NCBI GenBank assembly: GCA_947630625.1
Contig: CANRIL010000004.1
Span: 1 to 64,000 of the forward strand
Source: an uncultured Clostridia bacterium
GTDB lineage: Bacteria > Bacillota > Clostridia > Oscillospirales > CAG-272
Length of the DNA stretch: 64,000 bases
Reading direction: 5' to 3'
Under the pieces are notes generated by a model. It was not told the DNA's origin. It did no database searches and saw only the letters and a list, made by a program, of their open reading frames with translations. Below are positions 58,732 to 64,000 of this stretch, in pieces (position 1 is the stretch's first letter; each line of letters opens with the position of its first letter). Position numbers and translations under genes: made by a program.

Positions 58732-59918
58732 AAATAGCAATACTCGGAATGGGAAACATAGGCGGCGGCGTCGCCGATTCGATCCTCCGCGACAGGGACG
58801 CGATAGCTCTTGCGTGCGGGGAACCGATCGAGATAAAATATGTGCTCGACCTTCGCGACTTCCCCGGCCACCCGCTCGAGGACAAAATAGTACATAACAT
58901 AGATATTATAGCGTCCGACCCCGAAGTCGGACTTGTCGCGGAACTGATGGGCGGCTCACACCCCGCGCGCGAATATACGCTCAAGTGTCTCTCCGCAAAA
59001 AAGCACGTCGTAACCTCTAATAAGGAGGTCGTCTCCCGCTTCGGCGACGAATTTACAGCCGCAGCTGAGGAAAACGGCGTTCATTATCTGTTTGAGGCGT
59101 CCGTCGGCGGCGGAATTCCGATCATCCGCCCGATAACGGATTCACTCGCCTCCGAGCGGATAACGGAGATCAACGGCATCGTGAACGGGACTACGAACTA
59201 TATCCTCACAAAAGTTGCCGAGGGCGCGCCTTTTGACGACGCACTCGCCGAGGCTCAGCGCCTCGGATACGCCGAGCGCGACCCCTCCGCCGACGTTGAC
59301 GCCATCGACGCGCAGCGGAAGATCACGATTTTGTCCGCCCTCGTGTCAGGACTTCTGCCGAAACCCGAATCGGTACGCGCCGAGACGATACGCGGCATCT
59401 CCCCTGACGTGCTATCGCTCGCGGGAGAGCTCGGCGGAACGGTCAAGCTGATCGCTCACGCGTCATTTTCCGACGATGGCAGAGCCGACCTCTTTGCCGC
59501 GCCCTGCTTTGTCCCGACATCGTCCCCGCTCGCGCACATTTCCGACGTTTATAACGGCATCCTTCTCGGCTGCTCGCGTTCTGGGGAGCTCATGTTCTTC
59601 GGCCGCGGCGCCGGAAAATATCCGACCGCAGGCAGCGTTATAGCTGACATGATCGCCGCCGTATCCGGCACCGCCCGCAGGTGCCGCAGGCTCACGCGCG
59701 CCGGTGAAGACGCGCTCTTGCCATACGGCGAGCACGTCTGCCGTCATTTCATCGCCGCAGCTCCCGAAACATGGGAGAGCATTCGCGGCACGGTCGGTGA
59801 AGGACACCTCGCCGCCGGCGGCAAGCTCGTCGGCGCGATCCTTCCGCCCGGCAAGCATTCGGACGCGGAAAAGCTCGCGAGCGCCGGCTCACACATATCA
59901 GTTTTCCGCATAATATAA
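58728..59918 (+). CDS. hom: Homoserine dehydrogenase
   Basis: ILGMGNIGGGVADSIL, VTSNKEVVSRFG and NGIVNGTTNYILTKV. Confidence 0.93.
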   Translation: MKIAILGMGNIGGGVADSILRDRDAIALACGEPIEIKYVLDLRDFPGHPLEDKIVHNIDIIASDPEVGLVAELMGGSHPAREYTLKCLSAKKHVVTSNKEVVSRFGDEFTAAAEENGVHYLFEASVGGGIPIIRPITDSLASERITEINGIVNGTTNYILTKVAEGAPFDDALAEAQRLGYAERDPSADVDAIDAQRKITILSALVSGLLPKPESVRAETIRGISPDVLSLAGELGGTVKLIAHASFSDDGRADLFAAPCFVPTSSPLAHISDVYNGILLGCSRSGELMFFGRGAGKYPTAGSVIADMIAAVSGTARRCRRLTRAGEDALLPYGEHVCRHFIAAAPETWESIRGTVGEGHLAAGGKLVGAILPPGKHSDAEKLASAGSHISVFRII

Positions 59919-59945
59919 TAAAGGCAAAGCCTGAAAAAGAAAGCG

Positions 59946-59978
59946 AAGAGCGCCGCGGCAGAAGCCGCGGCGCTTGTT
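59946..59978. terminator. Terminator after hom
   Basis: AGCGCCGCGGC-agaa-GCCGCGGCGCT followed by TGTTTATTTT. Confidence 0.7.
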
Positions 59979-60371
59979 TATTTTATATGAACAGACGAAA
60001 ATACATAGTCGACGCGATAATATGCCGCCCTGAAAGGAATATCTGCGGTATAAACGCCGTGCCCGTCAGCGTTCTCGGATGCGGCATGCGCCGTTCGCTG
60101 CCGACGATGCTTGCAATCGTTTCGTCATGCGGCAGCCGCGCGCTGTCCGCCGAGATCTCCGACATCGAGATCACCGTGACAGTCCCGTCGGCGGACGCCG
60201 TTCGCGTCGCTCACGCCATAGCCCCGCTCATCTCACGCGAACACAGATTTTTATCTCAAGACAAATCGGGTTCGTGAGCGGCGTTTTCGCGCGATATTTT
60301 AAAAGCATTGAGATGACCATCCCCAAAGATAAAAGCGTACCCGCCGTTTTGTCGGCACGTTAAAGCGCATT

Positions 60372-61298
60372 TTAAACCCACAGATCGCGGTTTTCGTAGC
60401 AGAGGATCGTTTCTTCAAGCCAGTATGCAAATTCGGTCCCCGGAGGATAGCTCGGTTCAAACGATTTTAGCGTTCTGTAAAGCTCCCTTCCGTCGCCAAC
60501 GTCGTGCCATATATCGGCGAAGATAAAGTCAAATCCCATTGCGGGCGCCTTATCCCTTGCAAACGACACAGCATCCGCGATAATGACGCTGATTTTTTCC
60601 GGGCGCGAAAACTGCGGCAGGATCACGGTGCGGAAGAGTTCCGCCGCCGCCTCCGATCGTTCAACAACGGTCACGCTCTCGACCTTGTCCGAAAGCGAGC
60701 ACATATACGCGAAATATCCGAGCCCGAGCCCATACGTGAGGACCCTGCCATGCGCTTTCCCGACGGCGGGCAGCGTCGTAACTGTTTCGTTCGGCATCAG
60801 CGTCATCCATTCCCTGCCGCCCTCGAGGACGGCGGGATACGAGAATCCGCGCATGAAAAAGCCGAGCTGCGGGATCAGCTCGCCCTGCCCCGTCAGGAGA
60901 AAATCATGGCATACAAACGCCTCGCACGGGGAAAGCGACATGATCCGCGTCTCCCAGCTGCCGATGCGTTTTTCTTCGATTTTAATATTTTTATAATACG
61001 GATCAGCTTCAAATTCCGCCGGATCGAGCTCGTGCACCATCGGGACAAAATAGTTCCGAAAATGCGCCCTGTCGGCTCCGGTCGAATCAAGGCCGCAGAA
61101 AATCGCGAGCAGCTCCGCGAATGCGCGTTCGCGGCTCATCCCGCCCTCCCGCGCGAGCTCTTCAACCATGTCGGGCTTTATCGCGTCGGGAGTTAAGTTC
61201 AGATAAAGTGAGATCAGCTCCGCCGTGCGGGAATTGAGCCGCCTTATCTCGTCGCGCGGCAAAATTCTTTTGGGCATCGCACCATTGCCGGGCGTCAT
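60372..61298 (-). CDS. Class I SAM-methyltransferase-fold (spermidine-synthase-like) protein
   Basis: GRVLTYGLGLGYFAYMCS...VTVVERSEAAAELF...FDFIFADIW. Confidence 0.65.
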   Translation of the reverse strand: MTPGNGAMPKRILPRDEIRRLNSRTAELISLYLNLTPDAIKPDMVEELAREGGMSRERAFAELLAIFCGLDSTGADRAHFRNYFVPMVHELDPAEFEADPYYKNIKIEEKRIGSWETRIMSLSPCEAFVCHDFLLTGQGELIPQLGFFMRGFSYPAVLEGGREWMTLMPNETVTTLPAVGKAHGRVLTYGLGLGYFAYMCSLSDKVESVTVVERSEAAAELFRTVILPQFSRPEKISVIIADAVSFARDKAPAMGFDFIFADIWHDVGDGRELYRTLKSFEPSYPPGTEFAYWLEETILCYENRDLWV

Positions 61299-62140
61299 TT
61301 TACATCCTTATACGAAAGAGCTGCGCCGATAACGGTTGAAAAGCTCGAATACTCCGGGATCACGAAATTTATCCCGAAATAATCTGTGAGCGCCGTGAAA
61401 ATATCGTGCGCGGGGGACGCCGTCGTGAGGTTTCCGGTGAGAACGATATCCTTCACATCGAACGAGCGCGAAGCGAAGATCGCCATCATCGCGACCGTTT
61501 CATATACCATATTGAAAAGGCCGAGCGCGATATCGGAATTCGTTGCAAATCCGCTGATGTTGCCGAAGTTTGCTGCCGTAAGCCTTGAGGAAACGCCGCC
61601 TATGTCCTTGCGCGTCATGTCCCCGACGAAAAGGTCTATATTTTCGATTTTGCCGTCCTTCGCCAGCGCCTCAATATCCTCGATATTGTCCGTGCCGAGC
61701 AGCTTTCTTGAAAGCCCCAAAAGCGTACCGCCGCCGACTCCGGTACCGCCGAGATACTGCGGCTCGCAGCCTCGCTTTGAATATACGAGCGCCGTGCCCG
61801 TGCCGAGGCTCGCGACGACGGCGCGGTCAAGCCCGGACAGATACAGCCCGCCGAGCCCGATGCAATTGAATTCGCCGGCGTGAACGCACGGGAGAGAATA
61901 GATCGGCTTTTCGATGAATGTGGAGCCGACGCCTGTAAGCATGACGCATTCGATGTCTGAAAGCGACAGCGAATTTTCGTCCGTGAATTTTCCGAACGCG
62001 CCGTAAAGCGAAGTCAGGGGGTCTGCGGCACGGACAAACAGCGGCTTTATAAGCGTATCCTCATTCATATTTTCGGCGTCGCGAAAGCCGACGATCTTCG
62101 TCGTACTTCCTCCAACGTCAATTCCTATGATCGCCCTCAT
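61295..62140 (-). CDS. coaW: Type II pantothenate kinase
   Basis: IIGIDVGGSTTKIVGF, LTGVGSTFI, ASLGTGTALV and GGTGVGGGTLLGLSRKLLG. Confidence 0.88.
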   Translation of the reverse strand: MRAIIGIDVGGSTTKIVGFRDAENMNEDTLIKPLFVRAADPLTSLYGAFGKFTDENSLSLSDIECVMLTGVGSTFIEKPIYSLPCVHAGEFNCIGLGGLYLSGLDRAVVASLGTGTALVYSKRGCEPQYLGGTGVGGGTLLGLSRKLLGTDNIEDIEALAKDGKIENIDLFVGDMTRKDIGGVSSRLTAANFGNISGFATNSDIALGLFNMVYETVAMMAIFASRSFDVKDIVLTGNLTTASPAHDIFTALTDYFGINFVIPEYSSFSTVIGAALSYKDVK

Positions 62141-62200
62141 GTATTGTCTCCGAATTTGTAAAATTATTTTGATTTTTGCATCTTTAATAATATCACAAGG

Positions 62201-62229
62201 TTGAAAAAAATGCAAGACGGTGGTATACT
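62201..62229 (+). promoter_or_regulatory. Promoter for the HAD hydrolase gene
   Basis: TTGAAA-N17-TATACT; supports a start at 62261 rather than 62201. Confidence 0.65.
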
Positions 62230-62260
62230 GTTAGAAGATAAAATGAAACGGAGACGCCAT

Positions 62261-63082
62261 ATGGTATCGCCCGAAATTTTAAGGGACAAAAAGCTCTACA
62301 TATTCGACCTCGACGGGACGATATATCTCGGCTCAAAGCCATTCGACTTTGCGGTGCGGTATATCGAGAAGCTGCGAGCGTCCGGGCGCTGTGTCATGTT
62401 TTTCACGAACAACGCCTCGCACAGCCAATCATTCTATTATACTAAGCTGTCGGCGCTCGGCTTTGACCCGCAGCGGGGCGAGATCATGACCGCGGGGGAC
62501 GTTACGGCGGAATTTATCATGCGTCGCCGCCCCGGCGCGTCCGTCTACCTGCTTGGCACGAGCGAGCTTAGAAGGGATTGGCGCGTTCGCGGCATCAGGC
62601 TGATCACGGACGACGACGTTGTCCTCGGCGAGCGCGCGGATATAGTCGTCTCAAGCTTTGACACGGAGCTGACGTATGAAAAGCTGACCCACGCCGTAAG
62701 ACAGATTCGTCTCGGCTCGGAATATCTGTGCACTCATCCTGATCGCGTGTGTCCGACCGAGGACGGCTTCATTCCCGACAGCGGCGCGATCGCTTCCGCG
62801 ATCACGACGGCTACCGGCGTGGTCCCGCAGTTTTTCGGGAAGCCGGGGCGCGAAACGATGGAAATGATCTTAGAGGTGACGCGGCGTCGCCCCTCGGAGC
62901 TGTGCGTCTTCGGCGACAGGCTTTATACTGACATTGCGCTCGGAAAAAAGAACGGCATAACGTCGTGTCTCGTTCTGACCGGGGAAACGACGGAAGCGGA
63001 ACTCCGTTCCGTGCCGAGCGACAGCATGCCCGATATCGTTCTTCCCTCGCTTGCGGAAGCAGACGAGGCGACTTTCGGATAA
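62261..63082 (+). CDS. NagD-like HAD hydrolase
   Basis: LYIFDLDGTIYLGSKPF, FFTNNASHS and VFGDRLYTDIALGKKNGITSCLVLTGET. Confidence 0.9.
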   Translation: MVSPEILRDKKLYIFDLDGTIYLGSKPFDFAVRYIEKLRASGRCVMFFTNNASHSQSFYYTKLSALGFDPQRGEIMTAGDVTAEFIMRRRPGASVYLLGTSELRRDWRVRGIRLITDDDVVLGERADIVVSSFDTELTYEKLTHAVRQIRLGSEYLCTHPDRVCPTEDGFIPDSGAIASAITTATGVVPQFFGKPGRETMEMILEVTRRRPSELCVFGDRLYTDIALGKKNGITSCLVLTGETTEAELRSVPSDSMPDIVLPSLAEADEATFG

Positions 63083-63144
63083 AATTGAATCAGATCACGC
63101 GCTTCTGGCAATAATAACCAAAACAAATAGTAAGGAGAACCGAG

Positions 63145-63915
63145 ATGGACCCGAAAAACATCGAAAGAGCCGCGATTTACACGCTGATAATTATTCTTTC
63201 CGCCGCACTTATTGCCGGGGCTGCGGCGCTCGTCGTTCATTTTTCCCGTAAAGCGCCGGATGATCCGTCAGGCAGCAATTCACAGTCTGAAATGCACATT
63301 TCCCCTGAAAATACGCAGGGCGAGCCTGAAAATACTCTCTCCACGCCCGAAACTCAGGACAATAACACAGCGGGGACAGACGAAGGAACAAATACGGCTG
63401 AGCCGCCCGCCGAAACGGAAACATCATTTGTCCCGGTCAAAGTTACGACTTATGATGAGCCGAAAACGATGTATGCGATGTATAACACAAACGCGAGAGA
63501 AAGCTATACGACGGCAAGCGTCATCCTCGGAATGTTCTATCAGGGCGATGAGATCACCGTAATAGGTCAGACTGACAACGGCTGGTATCAGGTCAAGTAC
63601 GGCACATATAAAGCATACATCCGCGCAGACCTTTTGACAGACAAAAAGGAAGAAGCCGAGACGACCATCAAAGTATACAAAACGCCGAAAATCATGTACA
63701 CCACAGGCGAAATAAACATCCGCCGGAGCCACACGACAAATTCCGAGCTTATCGCAACGGTACCATTAGGGACTGAGATCACGGTTACGGGCGAAACGGA
63801 TAACGGATGGTATCAGGTCAAATATAATGACGAAGAAGCTTATATCAAGTCCGATCTTCTCACGTCGACCAAACCCTCGGCCGACTCCCCTGCCGAAACG
63901 AATCAGCCCGCGTAA
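63145..63915 (+). CDS. Membrane-anchored protein with two SH3b domains
   Basis: N-terminal TM, Thr/Glu/Pro-rich linker, then two repeats (TVIGQTDNGWYQVKYGTYKAYIRADLLT / TVTGETDNGWYQVKYNDEEAYIKSDLLT). Confidence 0.85.
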   Translation: MDPKNIERAAIYTLIIILSAALIAGAAALVVHFSRKAPDDPSGSNSQSEMHISPENTQGEPENTLSTPETQDNNTAGTDEGTNTAEPPAETETSFVPVKVTTYDEPKTMYAMYNTNARESYTTASVILGMFYQGDEITVIGQTDNGWYQVKYGTYKAYIRADLLTDKKEEAETTIKVYKTPKIMYTTGEINIRRSHTTNSELIATVPLGTEITVTGETDNGWYQVKYNDEEAYIKSDLLTSTKPSADSPAETNQPA

Positions 63916-63938
63916 ATCGGAATCAATATGACGTAATA

Positions 63939-63966
63939 AAAGGAGCGGCGCGCCGCTCCTTTTTGC
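63939..63966 (+). terminator. Terminator after the SH3b gene
   Basis: AGGAGCGGCGCGCCGCTCCTTTTT. Confidence 0.75.
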
Positions 63967-64000
63967 TATGTTCGTATTAAAGTCCAATTAAGGCAACTTA

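Noticed and set aside
59987-60277. 96-aa ORF after hom
   Set aside because: No recognised family, no clear RBS, and it lies just after a strong terminator with an overlapping opposite-strand ORF; evidence is insufficient.

Overview
About 64 kb of a moderately GC-rich chromosome from a spore-forming Firmicute. The complete spoIIIA operon, a CotF-like coat protein and Prp-type L27 processing point to Clostridia; no finer taxonomy is claimed. Main contents: GH2/GH31 glycosidases beside an AraC gene with an in-frame amber codon; a copper-type HMA-SafE-cupredoxin/DUF2318 cassette; a sulfur locus (cysK, Rrf2, LysR, metY); fhs; spoIIIAA-AH; a 2-aminoethylphosphonate (AEP) operon; a nucleoside salvage operon; rplU-prp-rpmA; and assorted housekeeping genes. 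Two tRNA-Leu genes are present. The strongest candidate for an undescribed system is a putative invertible promoter at 38052-38379. It has exact 20-bp inverted repeats, contains a consensus sigma70-type promoter, abuts a tyrosine recombinase gene, and lies upstream of the AEP operon. In the assembled orientation the promoter points away from the operon. Other notable observations: an apparently circularly permuted SBP_bac_5 protein; tandem palindromes with a compensatory base change in the leader of tRNA-Leu(CAG); a 26-aa cysteine-containing uORF before metY; repeated operator-like motifs in the sulfur locus; and 17-bp direct repeats flanking the metal cassette. All family assignments come from reading the protein sequences; no database search was run.
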